A stretch of 64,000 nt of DNA from Mangrovimonas sp. TPBH4 (lineage in GTDB: Bacteria; Bacteroidota; Bacteroidia; Flavobacteriales; Flavobacteriaceae). Shown here one piece after another: positions 1 through 8,774 of this stretch. Position 1 is the stretch's first letter. Each line of letters opens with the position of its first letter. Location of the stretch: positions 1 to 64,000 of the forward strand of contig NZ_LBIO01000058.1 in the NCBI RefSeq assembly GCF_001280505.1, read 5' to 3'. Both the position numbers and the translations under genes were made by a program. The notes beneath the pieces are model-generated. The model had not been told where the DNA came from. It ran no database searches and was given only the letters and a program-made list of their open reading frames with translations.

Positions 1-2
1 TG

Positions 3-3000
3 GCCTCGCCACCAACCGATCTTGATATTTCCATTGCAACAACTGTGGACTGTACTACCGGAGGAGAGGCTGTTGTGAGTATTGGCTCTACCTTAGTAAG
101 TACTGGGCCGTTCTATTTCAGCATCTACCAGGGACCGGTATCGGTATATCCAAACCCAGCGGGGTCATGGATTCCAGAGGATGCCCCTGGCAGCCAGTCG
201 GCCACATTTACAGGCCTTACACCAGGAGTTTTATATACGTTTATAGTATATGATGCCTCAACCAACTGTAGTTATTACGAACCAGCCACAGAGGCAATTC
301 CAACCAATTCCACCTTAACGGCAACAGCAGTAACTTCCAATAATATTACTTGTACTGGTAGTGCCGATGGAAATGTATCCTTTACAATTAACAGTTCTTA
401 TGGAACAGCTACCAATGTATCCTATGAGGTGTTTGATTCTATGACTTTAGTCTCTACAGGAATTACAGGATCAGGTTCTGTTCCTGCAGGAGGAAACATG
501 ACAGTAACAGAATTAGGTCCACTGCCTTTTGGAAACTACTATGTTTTAATTAGTGAAACTTCAGGTACTAATGCTGGTTGTAGTGTTGTAACGGTACCGT
601 TCAATATTACGGAATCGGAAATTCCGTTGAGCCTAACGACCTCTGTAGATCAGAATGCCAACTGTAATGCCAATTCTGGATTAATCAGTGCCGTTGGACA
701 TGATGGAACAGCTCCTTACCAATACCAAATAACTACTACGGCAACAGCGCCTTTGGCAGCCGATACAGGATGGGCTTCGGCCAATACCTTCAATTTGGAT
801 GCAGGGGACTACTATGTACATGTGATGGATGCCTATGGCTGTATTGTAAGTAGTCCAGTGGTGGTATTACCTCAGGATGCAATTCCTTCAATTTCAGCAT
901 CGGTAAGCAATGAATGTCTGGACGTAGATGGGACTTTTGAAATACAGGTAACTTTGGATATAACTGGAATTGCTCCTTACAGCTATAGTATTGACGGTGG
1001 GGCCTTCCAGACACAGACGGCGCCGTTTACCATAACGAACCTAGCATCAGGAGACCATACGGTAGAGATAATGGATGCCAATGGTTGTGGGAACACGGTA
1101 ACGGTAAGCATTGTAGCACCTTTGGTAATAACTCCAGAAGTAACTGCTTTACCTACTTGTAACAATGATGATGGTACACTGACCATTACAAATACAGGAG
1201 GTTCAGGAACATTTACCTATACCATCAGTCCAAACCCGGCCACGGCAACGCTGTCCGGTAATGTATACTCTGGACTGCCTTCTGGACTGTATACTGTTAC
1301 GGTAACCGATACCGTAACTTCCTGTACGGAAGAGGTAAGTGTAAATTTACCAGAGGCCATATTGCCAAGCTTTACGACCACGCCAAGTACAGTAACCTGT
1401 TTTGGAGATGATACGGGCGCCTTCGATATCAACGTGTCTAATTACTCTGGAGCCTATACCTATGAAGTATTTGACAATGCCGGGGTATCGGTAACGGGAG
1501 CGGTTGCGGCCAATACGGCTACCAACCCACAAACGGTAACGGGCATGAATGCCGGTACTTTTACGGTGGTGATCACCGAAACGGACATTCCGTTCTGTTC
1601 TGCGACTTCCACAGTAGTAATAGGATCGCCTTCTGAAGAATTGACTTTAACGGCCACGGAAACTTCCAACGTAACCTGTACCGATGACCAGGGAACCATT
1701 ACGGCTATTGCCGAAGGGGGATGGGGCAGTTATGAATATGAATTGACCGGAGCTGCAACGGTGGCCAATTCACCAAATGGAACCTTTACTGGGCTTTCAG
1801 CTGGAACTTATACGGTAAACGTTATGGATGCACAAGGCTGTATTGATTCTGTGGATGTAACTTTGGAAATTCCAGAGCCTATTGCTGCGACCTTTACACC
1901 GAGTACGACCATGCTGTCCTGTTTTGGAGACGAGAACGCTACAATTGTTGTAGACAACGTAACGGGCGGACAGGAAAGCAACTATACCTATACCTTAAAT
2001 ACACTGGCTCCTATAGCCAGTACCTCTGGTCCGCAGACCTCTAACGAGTTTGCCAACTTGGGGGCAGGGACCTACAACGTGACCATCACCGATGGTTATG
2101 GCTGTAGCACCACTTCTGTGGACATTGCCATCTCCGAGCCTACGGCCATCGAGGCGAGTTTGGTGAAGAGTGCCTCGCCAACCTGTCTGAACGATGGGGA
2201 GCTTACCCTGAGCGCTACGGGCGGAACGGGAGCCTATACCTATAGTGATACCAGTGCCTTTACAACAGTATTGGGATCGTTCACATCCTCTATATCCTTT
2301 ACGGTACCGGCGGGAAGCTATGAATATTACGTTATGGATGCCAATGGATGTATAGCGATAGTATCCAATGAGATCACCATAGATCCGCTTCCAGAGTTGA
2401 CTATCGAGTTGGCCTCTACCAACCCGACCATCAACTGTGCGGGCGACAACAACGGAACCATTGTTGCCGTTGCCGAGGGAGGTCTGGGTAACTATGTCTA
2501 TACCTTGCAGGATGCCGCCGGCAATGCCATCCCAACTGCGGTACAGGATACCCCAGGGGTGTTTACGGAACTCTTGGCAGGTACCTATACGGTACATGTG
2601 CAGAGCGGTGATTGTGAAAGCACTTCAGCGACCATCACTATTACCGAACCCAATGCGCCATTGGAAGCAACCTTTGAGATCAACAACGTAGCCTGTTACG
2701 GTGGTAATGACGGTTCTTTGGAGATTACCGCTACGGGAGGGACCGGCATCATCAAGTATGCCATCTCCCCACAGATGGACCAGTTCTTCGAGACCAATGT
2801 GTTCGAGAACCTTTGGCCAGGGGACTACGAGGTGATCGTTCAGGACGAGCTGGGCTGTTATGTAATGTTCAGCTTTACCATTACAGAGCCTGAGCCGTTG
2901 ATCGTGAGCATCGTGCCCGATTCTATATTGCCAACACCATGTGAGGGCGATAACGACGGAGAGTTCAGTATCGAGATCTCCGGAGGAACGGCGCCATACA

Positions 3001-3872
3001 GCGTAAGCTTGGATGAGTACGAGGGACCGTATACCACGGGAGCTGCTGGTCAGACCGTTTTTGACTTTACTGGATTGGCCGGTGGAGACCATATTGTATA
3101 TGTTCAAGATAGCATGGGCTGTGAGTCGGAGTGGAACATCACTTTCCCTGAGTCCGTGAACCTTGACCCTCTGTTGGAAGTGGAATACGTATGTATCGAC
3201 AACTTCTCCACAAATGTTGTGACGGTATTGATAGACGAGAGCGTGGATCCTGCCGAAGTGGACTACTCCTTGAACGGTGGTCCTTACCAGGTGAGCAATG
3301 TGTTCGAAAATGTACCTCCGGGAACCGACCACTATATAGAGGTACGCCATACAAATGGCTGTATCCAGACCACGGAGTTCTTTGATATTGGTGTGTTCAT
3401 GCCAGTGGATTTGGCCCTTAACGAAGGGGACCAGAACCAGATCGTAGCCTTGGCCACGGGAGGTAACGGAGAGTATACCTTTACCCTTAACGATGAGGAC
3501 TACGGTAGTGAGAATACCTTTATGATTTCCGAAACGGGAGAATATTTGGTCACTGTTACCGATAGCAATGGTTGTGTGGCAGAGGCTAGAATCTTCCTTG
3601 AATACATAGACCCATGTATCCCAAACTACTTTACCCCTAACGGTGACGGTATCCAGGACACTTGGGCGCCTTGTACGGATGACTTCCCGAATCTGGAGTT
3701 TGATATCTACGACAGGTATGGCCGTAAGGTGGGTACCTATCACCAAGGACAGTACTGGGACGGAAGGTACAAAAACCAAGAGCTGCCAACGGGTGACTAC
3801 TGGTACGTAGTAAGGCTGAACAGTTCAAATAACGACAGAGAGTTTGTTGGACATTTTACGCTGTATAGATAG
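3..3872 (+). CDS. SprB-repeat adhesin with gliding-type C-terminal domain (5' partial)
   Basis: Large surface protein, cut at its 5' end by the window: the frame is open from base 3, and the first possible start (GTG at 45) lies inside a repeat. About 11-13 degenerate repeats of roughly 80-90 residues follow one another. Each opens with a Cys-x-x-D/N-x-G unit (CYGGNDGSLEITATGGTG, CEGDNDGEFSIEISGGTAP) and ends near an YTV-x-V-x-D-x-x-GC unit, the pattern of SprB repeats (PF13573). The last ~85 residues, beginning CIPNYFTPNGDGIQDTW and including FDIYDRYGRKVG, form a gliding motility-associated C-terminal domain (CHU_C/TIGR04131), a type IX secretion signal of the type B class. In this family such proteins are exported adhesins carried along the cell surface. 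By eye the 3' half is richer in C- and G-ending codons than the 5' half. Terminator at 3943-3977. Confidence 0.9.
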   Translation, partial: ASPPTDLDISIATTVDCTTGGEAVVSIGSTLVSTGPFYFSIYQGPVSVYPNPAGSWIPEDAPGSQSATFTGLTPGVLYTFIVYDASTNCSYYEPATEAIPTNSTLTATAVTSNNITCTGSADGNVSFTINSSYGTATNVSYEVFDSMTLVSTGITGSGSVPAGGNMTVTELGPLPFGNYYVLISETSGTNAGCSVVTVPFNITESEIPLSLTTSVDQNANCNANSGLISAVGHDGTAPYQYQITTTATAPLAADTGWASANTFNLDAGDYYVHVMDAYGCIVSSPVVVLPQDAIPSISASVSNECLDVDGTFEIQVTLDITGIAPYSYSIDGGAFQTQTAPFTITNLASGDHTVEIMDANGCGNTVTVSIVAPLVITPEVTALPTCNNDDGTLTITNTGGSGTFTYTISPNPATATLSGNVYSGLPSGLYTVTVTDTVTSCTEEVSVNLPEAILPSFTTTPSTVTCFGDDTGAFDINVSNYSGAYTYEVFDNAGVSVTGAVAANTATNPQTVTGMNAGTFTVVITETDIPFCSATSTVVIGSPSEELTLTATETSNVTCTDDQGTITAIAEGGWGSYEYELTGAATVANSPNGTFTGLSAGTYTVNVMDAQGCIDSVDVTLEIPEPIAATFTPSTTMLSCFGDENATIVVDNVTGGQESNYTYTLNTLAPIASTSGPQTSNEFANLGAGTYNVTITDGYGCSTTSVDIAISEPTAIEASLVKSASPTCLNDGELTLSATGGTGAYTYSDTSAFTTVLGSFTSSISFTVPAGSYEYYVMDANGCIAIVSNEITIDPLPELTIELASTNPTINCAGDNNGTIVAVAEGGLGNYVYTLQDAAGNAIPTAVQDTPGVFTELLAGTYTVHVQSGDCESTSATITITEPNAPLEATFEINNVACYGGNDGSLEITATGGTGIIKYAISPQMDQFFETNVFENLWPGDYEVIVQDELGCYVMFSFTITEPEPLIVSIVPDSILPTPCEGDNDGEFSIEISGGTAPYSVSLDEYEGPYTTGAAGQTVFDFTGLAGGDHIVYVQDSMGCESEWNITFPESVNLDPLLEVEYVCIDNFSTNVVTVLIDESVDPAEVDYSLNGGPYQVSNVFENVPPGTDHYIEVRHTNGCIQTTEFFDIGVFMPVDLALNEGDQNQIVALATGGNGEYTFTLNDEDYGSENTFMISETGEYLVTVTDSNGCVAEARIFLEYIDPCIPNYFTPNGDGIQDTWAPCTDDFPNLEFDIYDRYGRKVGTYHQGQYWDGRYKNQELPTGDYWYVVRLNSSNNDREFVGHFTLYR
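336..3590 (+). repeat. Degenerate tandem SprB-type repeats (coding)
   Basis: Eleven or more divergent units of about 240-270 bp inside the adhesin gene. Shared marks are a Cys near the start of each unit, an acidic D-x-x-G turn, a GGxGxYxY strand and a terminal D-x-x-GC. The repeats are divergent at the DNA level, so they are visible mainly in translation. Boundaries are approximate. Confidence 0.75.
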
Positions 3873-3942
3873 TATTATAAAATTGTCATAAGGACATAAA
3901 AAGCTGAGTTTTCAGATTAAGGTGTATACGTGACTGTGTACA

Positions 3943-3977
3943 GAGGAGCTGCCCTAAAAGGCAGCTTCTCATTTTTT
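3943..3977 (+). terminator. Rho-independent terminator after the SprB-like gene
   Basis: An 11-bp stem (GAGGAGCTGCC with GGCAGCTTCTC, one G-T wobble) and 6-nt loop at 3943-3970 is followed by a T-run, 71 bases after the stop codon. Confidence 0.85.
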
Positions 3978-4036
3978 GTAGGTTTAATCATATCTGAAAA
4001 AAAAACGTATTTTAAAGGAAGCTAAAGCCTAATTTT

Positions 4037-5623
4037 ATGAGATTTTACATTTATGTGCTTTGTTTTTTGTTGTGGTCCTGCAAAGAGGAAGCAACTTCAA
4101 TTGTTTTACCTTCAGAGGCACAAAAAGTATCGTATCAACCACCAAGCGCATTGTTGAAAGATTTATTTGTGGAGGTGCAATTGTCGGATGTGTTTGGAGA
4201 TAGTAAGACTTTTGTGGATTGTACAGCTGAACTACCTTACGATTCCATTTTAGGAATATACCATAGAGAAAAAACGCTACACAATTTTAGGCTAGACAAT
4301 TATGTAAATAGATATTTTATTCGTCCGGAGGTACAGCAGAGGAGCTTTGGGTATGATTCTTTACGAACTGCTAAAGAACATATAGAGGCCTTGTGGTCCT
4401 TCCTAAGCCAAACAGCGGATACAACGCATAAAATGAATAGTTTGATACCTCTGCCAAATGCCTATATAGTACCAGGCGGGCGTTTTCGGGAAGTGTATTA
4501 TTGGGATTCCTATTTTACTATGTTGGGTCTGGCTGAAAGTGGGAAGTTTGAAACCATTGAAGCCATGTTGGACAACTTTGCCTATCTCATTGAGGTTTTC
4601 GGGCATATACCTAATGGCAATCGCAGTTATTATATCTCAAGGTCGCAACCCCCATTTTTCTCACAAATGATTGTGCTTTTTGCAAGTTACAAAGGCGATG
4701 ATGTCTATATGAAATATCGGGCAGTATTACGGAAGGAATACGAGTATTGGATGACTTATGAAGGTTCAGATACAGCTTATCAACATGCAGTTTCAACGGA
4801 ATTTGGATTAATGAATCGTTATTATGATGCCTTAAATCAACCAAGGGATGAATCGTATAAAGAGGACTACAATCTTAAGAAAGAAGGAACAATCGATACC
4901 CTATTTTACAGACAAATTAGAGCTGCGGCGGAGTCTGGTTGGGATTTTAGCTCCCGTTGGTTGATGGATGCTTCCCATTTAAATACCATGCATACATTGG
5001 AAATACTTCCTGTTGATCTCAATGCTTTGCTTTTTGGAATGGAAGGGGTATTGATTAAGTGTTTTGCCAAAGACGATTCTAATTTTGTGGCAGAATTAAA
5101 AAGGAGTCAGCAAAACAGAAAGGAGTTCTTAAATTCTTTGAGTTGGAATGAGGCCAAAGGTGTTTTTGAAGATTATAATTGGCGCACGCAACAACCAACA
5201 GGACGCTTATCCCTAGCCATGGTGTATCCACTGTATTTTAAAATGACGTCACAGGAACAGGCCGATGCCATTGCCAGTGTTATTTCAGGACAATTCTTGA
5301 AACCAGGAGGAGTGGTCACAACCAATTTCCATACAGGTGAGCAGTGGGATGCGCCAAATGGCTGGGCTCCCTTACAATGGATGACGGTAATAGGATTGGA
5401 GAATTACGGGCACTACACCTTGGCCAAAACCATTATGGAACGATGGGTAGCCCTTAACGAAAGGGTATATGGGGCTACAGGAAAATTTATGGAGAAGTAC
5501 AATGTGGAAGACTTAAGCTTGGAAGCTGGAGGAGGGGAATATCCTCTGCAAAATGGTTTTGGATGGAGTAATGGTGTTTATTTAGCCTTTAAGAAGAAAT
5601 TGAAAGAAGAAGCCTATAAATAA
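4037..5623 (+). CDS. treF: Trehalase (GH37), lipoprotein
   Basis: Alpha,alpha-trehalase, hydrolysing trehalose to two glucoses. Both family signatures are present: PGGRFREVYYWDSYF starting at residue 146 and QWDAPNGWAPLQ starting at residue 436. At 528 residues the length is normal for GH37. The N-terminus MRFYIYVLCFLLWSCKEE has a hydrophobic core ending in a lipobox (LWSC), so the enzyme is probably anchored in the periplasm or outer membrane, supplying glucose for uptake. It stands alone on the plus strand and converges on the acetolactate decarboxylase-like gene. The symbol is by family; treA would fit a periplasmic enzyme equally well. Confidence 0.93.
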   Translation: MRFYIYVLCFLLWSCKEEATSIVLPSEAQKVSYQPPSALLKDLFVEVQLSDVFGDSKTFVDCTAELPYDSILGIYHREKTLHNFRLDNYVNRYFIRPEVQQRSFGYDSLRTAKEHIEALWSFLSQTADTTHKMNSLIPLPNAYIVPGGRFREVYYWDSYFTMLGLAESGKFETIEAMLDNFAYLIEVFGHIPNGNRSYYISRSQPPFFSQMIVLFASYKGDDVYMKYRAVLRKEYEYWMTYEGSDTAYQHAVSTEFGLMNRYYDALNQPRDESYKEDYNLKKEGTIDTLFYRQIRAAAESGWDFSSRWLMDASHLNTMHTLEILPVDLNALLFGMEGVLIKCFAKDDSNFVAELKRSQQNRKEFLNSLSWNEAKGVFEDYNWRTQQPTGRLSLAMVYPLYFKMTSQEQADAIASVISGQFLKPGGVVTTNFHTGEQWDAPNGWAPLQWMTVIGLENYGHYTLAKTIMERWVALNERVYGATGKFMEKYNVEDLSLEAGGGEYPLQNGFGWSNGVYLAFKKKLKEEAYK

Positions 5624-5659
5624 CGGATTCATCAAAGAATTGGTTTCGCTTATTGGAAT

Positions 5660-6385
5660 TTAAAGTTTCGGTAAATACAGCGTCATTTTGTCTATTTCAA
5701 CAGCATCTAAATGGCCCATTTTTTGACGGTCTTTGGTAATTAGGTGCATGTGCATGAAGGAGTCATGGTGTGTAAAGATTCCTTGGTGCTCTGTAGAAAA
5801 GAACCCAACGATGTCTACAGTTTCATTTTCCAATGGATAATTAACCTGACCTTGATGTGCCTCTTTAGGAGAGGACACTTTAGAACCCTCTGGCAAATTT
5901 TGTATATGGATGGTTGCGTTGTTAACAGTACCTTGCAGTTTAAAGGTAAAAGGCCGTTTAAATGCTTTGGTATTACTGTCTATAAACAACTCCAATTGCG
6001 ATATTGTTTTTAAGGAAGCGGGCAGTTCAATGGTTTCCCATTCCTGTATGTTGGTATGGACAAAAAATGGTGCTGACACATTATAGGTTTCTTCTACTGC
6101 CATGGTAGAATCTGAAGTTACTTTGGAAACATAGCTGTGCCCGTCAAAGATAAGCAATTCACCCGTTAGATAACTTTTAGGGCCAAGACCATACAACCCA
6201 CGCTTGTTGGATATGGTATCCAATAGAATAGCTCCTTCCAAAGCACCATCCCACATGACATTTTTCATGGCGCGAACAATGGCTATATCTGGATAGGTAT
6301 CGGAAACAAATGAAGTTTTTGTGTCTGCTTTGCAACCTAGGAGGATTAGGGTTATTGTTCCTAAGAGGAGCGTTTTGTAATTCAT
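5660..6385 (-). CDS. Acetolactate decarboxylase-family lipoprotein
   Basis: A 241-residue protein resembling alpha-acetolactate decarboxylase (BudA/AlsD, PF03306), which converts acetolactate to acetoin. Visible family features are the N-terminal GALEGAILLDT and LYGLGPKSYLTGELLIFDG segments and a C-terminal metal site of the form HMHL...GHLDAV, matching the HxH...H zinc ligands. The start MNYKTLLLGTITLILLGCKAD gives a lipoprotein signal with lipobox LLGC. This is odd because acetolactate is made in the cytoplasm. The family fold is well supported. The substrate is an inference, since an exported homologue may act on a different alpha-hydroxy-beta-keto acid. Confidence 0.78.
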   Translation of the reverse strand: MNYKTLLLGTITLILLGCKADTKTSFVSDTYPDIAIVRAMKNVMWDGALEGAILLDTISNKRGLYGLGPKSYLTGELLIFDGHSYVSKVTSDSTMAVEETYNVSAPFFVHTNIQEWETIELPASLKTISQLELFIDSNTKAFKRPFTFKLQGTVNNATIHIQNLPEGSKVSSPKEAHQGQVNYPLENETVDIVGFFSTEHQGIFTHHDSFMHMHLITKDRQKMGHLDAVEIDKMTLYLPKL

Positions 6386-6519
6386 GTTAATCTGGGTGTT
6401 GTATTTTCAGTAAAAATAAGAACCTATTTCGAATTTTTAAAGTAGTATTTTAGAAATGTTTTATGTATATATTGTTTGATATGAGGGTGTTAAGGTAGTT
6501 TGTTTAAAGTACTAATTAC

Positions 6520-7365
6520 CTATTGGCCAATAGATTTCTCCATAAGAATACGCCACACATTCATGGGGAGCCATAGGTTGTAATTTTTTAGATGGGCGTA
6601 TTGAGGTAGTTTTACGGCATAAGGAATGTCAAAAAAAGGCGTATTGTTGGCCAATTCCTTATCAATAGCAGCATACAAAGCCTTGAAATATTCCTGCATA
6701 AAAGTAACATCGTTTCTGTTGCCATCCACTCGCATATGCGACATGTATACCTTTTCAAATTTCAACTTTTGGATTTGTTCCAAGCTTTCTACCCAATGCT
6801 TGGGTTTGGCATCTGGCAAATAGGCGTAAAGAACCCTATCGGGAACCACAAGATCTACAATAAAAACTGCGTTGTGCTCTGCAAAGCGAAATACAGTCAT
6901 CCCCGCACCATGGTTGGGGCCAAAATAGAAAAGTTCTAGCACTTGACCGTTTTCAAAATCATAAGAGGTGGTGTTGCCTTGCCAAGTCTCGGTTGGAGTG
7001 ATAACAGCATTATTGGGTGCAATGTTGTTTTTGGCTTCTATATGGCTGATGAATTTAGTGTCAGTATTTTGGAACACCTTGCCACCACTAATATGGTCCC
7101 AATGGTTATGGCTATAAAATACTGTGGAAATGGGTTTGTTGGTTACTTTTTTTATGGCTGCTAAAGTAGCTTGAGCTCTTGTAGAATCTAAGGGGTCTAT
7201 GACAATAACGGATGCTTCCGTGATATAAAAACAAGAAAAGGTACGGTCTCCCACAAAATAAAGGTTGTCTGCCACTTGAAACGTTTTTATGTCCTGTGCA
7301 AATGCTTCCAAAAGTGAAAATGCAAAGCAAACCACCAGTGCAATTATGTGTTTAGCCTTTGTCAT
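6520..7365 (-). CDS. Secreted metallo-beta-lactamase-fold hydrolase
   Basis: A 281-residue metallo-beta-lactamase superfamily protein with a Sec signal peptide (MTKAKHIIALVVCFAFSLLEAFAQ). Metal ligands are visible in SHNHWDHISGG (HxHxDH), in the GPNHGAGM loop and in the Asp of VFIVDLVVP. A further His lies in YMSHMRVDG. The family covers beta-lactamases, glyoxalase-like thioesterases, alkylsulfatases and others. The zinc motif alone does not fix the substrate, and the sequence lacks an obvious subclass B1 signature. It is probably periplasmic. It is oriented like the preceding lipoprotein gene but 134 bp apart, so it may have its own promoter. Confidence 0.8.
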   Translation of the reverse strand: MTKAKHIIALVVCFAFSLLEAFAQDIKTFQVADNLYFVGDRTFSCFYITEASVIVIDPLDSTRAQATLAAIKKVTNKPISTVFYSHNHWDHISGGKVFQNTDTKFISHIEAKNNIAPNNAVITPTETWQGNTTSYDFENGQVLELFYFGPNHGAGMTVFRFAEHNAVFIVDLVVPDRVLYAYLPDAKPKHWVESLEQIQKLKFEKVYMSHMRVDGNRNDVTFMQEYFKALYAAIDKELANNTPFFDIPYAVKLPQYAHLKNYNLWLPMNVWRILMEKSIGQ

Positions 7366-7578
7366 ATGATAAGTGTTGTGGATTTAGGGCTAAATTAATG
7401 AAATAAATAATGGTCCAAAGGTTAATCTGCAATGCGATATTTTCAAGGGATTTTATTTCTCGGCGTATTCTAATCATTTCTTTTTCAAAAGAATTATAAA
7501 ATGTTAGGTTGCTACTGCTTGAGTGTGACCAAAGTTACCAAGGGGATTTTTGTAGCCAAATTTCATTATCTTTAATTT

Positions 7579-8763
7579 ATGAAAGAAGAACTCTTACAGC
7601 AATCGGAAGACTTTGTGAGTCAGCTTTTTGAAACGAAACTGTCCCCTAAAAACTTTTATCACAACATAGAACATACGTGTAGAGTGGTAGAAGCGGTTAC
7701 GCAATTGAGTGCCAAGGAGGGCCTTAATGACACGGATGCTTTTTGGTTGAAAATGGCTGCTTGGTTTCATGATACCGGATTTATTGAAAAGGATTTAGGA
7801 CATGAGGAGGCAAGTGCCGCTTTGGCCAGGGAATTTTTAGAGTCAAAGCAAGTGGCCCAAGAGGATATAACAAAAGTGGAGCAATTGATTTTGGCCACCA
7901 AAATGGATCGTAAGCCCAACAATGCTCTGGAGGGTGTGATAAAGGATGCCGATTGTGGACATGTGGCGTCTGAAGCTTTTTTCGAGATTTCTGAAAAGTT
8001 GCGACGTGAGGAAAAATACAAAAAGGAACAGGAGATTTCTGAATTGGAATGGCTGCTACAGAACAAGCAGTTTATGGATAAGCACCAATTTTACAGTAAG
8101 CATGCCCTTTCCAAATGGCAGCCCATCAAGGAAATGAACAACTTTGAGCTGGACCAAAAAATCACAAAGATAGAGGAGAAACAGCGTAATAAAACCAAAA
8201 ACAAGGGCTTAGGGAGGGGAGTAGAGACCATGTTTAGGGTGACGCTTAAAAACCATATAGAGCTTAGTGCCATAGCCGATACCAAGGCGAATATTTTACT
8301 ATCTGTAAACGCGATCATCATTTCGGTGGCGCTTTCTAGTTTGGTGCCAAAGTTGGACAATGCGTCCAATTCATTTTTGGTGTATCCTACGCTTATTTTA
8401 ATGGTGTTTAGTGTTGCTTCTGTGGTATTGTCGGTTTTGTCTACACGTCCCAATATTTCTGACGATGCCAACTTTAATGAGACTTTAACACGTGAATTGA
8501 TCAAGTCCAAAAAGACCAATTTGTTGTTTTTTGGTAACTTTTATAAAATGTCTTTGCAAGATTTTGAGTGGGGCATCGACTATTTGATGCAAAACGAAGA
8601 CATACTTTACAATTCAATGACCAGAGATTTGTACTATCTGGGATTGGTCTTAGAACGTAAGTACCGCTTGCTGCGTATCACGTATACGGTATTCATGATA
8701 GGCATTATTGTTTCGGCATTGTCGTTTGTAGTGAGTTATCATTTTTTGGCAGATATTAAATAA
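7579..8763 (+). CDS. HD phosphohydrolase fused to Pycsar-type membrane effector domain
   Basis: A 394-residue two-part protein. Residues 1-190 form an HD domain with H32 (EHT), H64-D65 (WFHD) and the acidic IKDAD motif at 121-125, so probably a metal-dependent nucleotide phosphohydrolase or phosphodiesterase. Residues about 215-394 resemble the Pycsar effector transmembrane family (PycTM, PF18967): a helix with DTKANILLSVNAI leading into membrane segments at about 238-258, 267-288 and 368-388. In Pycsar defence, PycTM disrupts the membrane when it senses cCMP or cUMP made by a PycC cyclase. No cyclase is encoded nearby. It is the first gene of a tight operon, 11 bp before the GAF gene. It may be a self-limiting effector in which the HD domain degrades the signal, or a general stress signalling protein. 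Confidence 0.82.
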   Translation: MKEELLQQSEDFVSQLFETKLSPKNFYHNIEHTCRVVEAVTQLSAKEGLNDTDAFWLKMAAWFHDTGFIEKDLGHEEASAALAREFLESKQVAQEDITKVEQLILATKMDRKPNNALEGVIKDADCGHVASEAFFEISEKLRREEKYKKEQEISELEWLLQNKQFMDKHQFYSKHALSKWQPIKEMNNFELDQKITKIEEKQRNKTKNKGLGRGVETMFRVTLKNHIELSAIADTKANILLSVNAIIISVALSSLVPKLDNASNSFLVYPTLILMVFSVASVVLSVLSTRPNISDDANFNETLTRELIKSKKTNLLFFGNFYKMSLQDFEWGIDYLMQNEDILYNSMTRDLYYLGLVLERKYRLLRITYTVFMIGIIVSALSFVVSYHFLADIK

Positions 8764-8774
8764 TACAGTAGCCT

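Noticed and set aside
1995..2597. 200-residue antisense open frame within the SprB-like gene
   Set aside because: Same reason: low-complexity translation with no family features, opposite well-supported repeats.
2625..3779. 384-residue antisense open frame within the SprB-like gene
   Set aside because: It is fully opposite a clear repeat protein gene. Its translation has no domain, and it arises from codon bias in the GC-richer 3' half.
7579..8763. A complete Pycsar defence system
   Set aside because: The effector-type domain is present but no uridylate/cytidylate cyclase gene is found within the window, so only a partial resemblance can be claimed.
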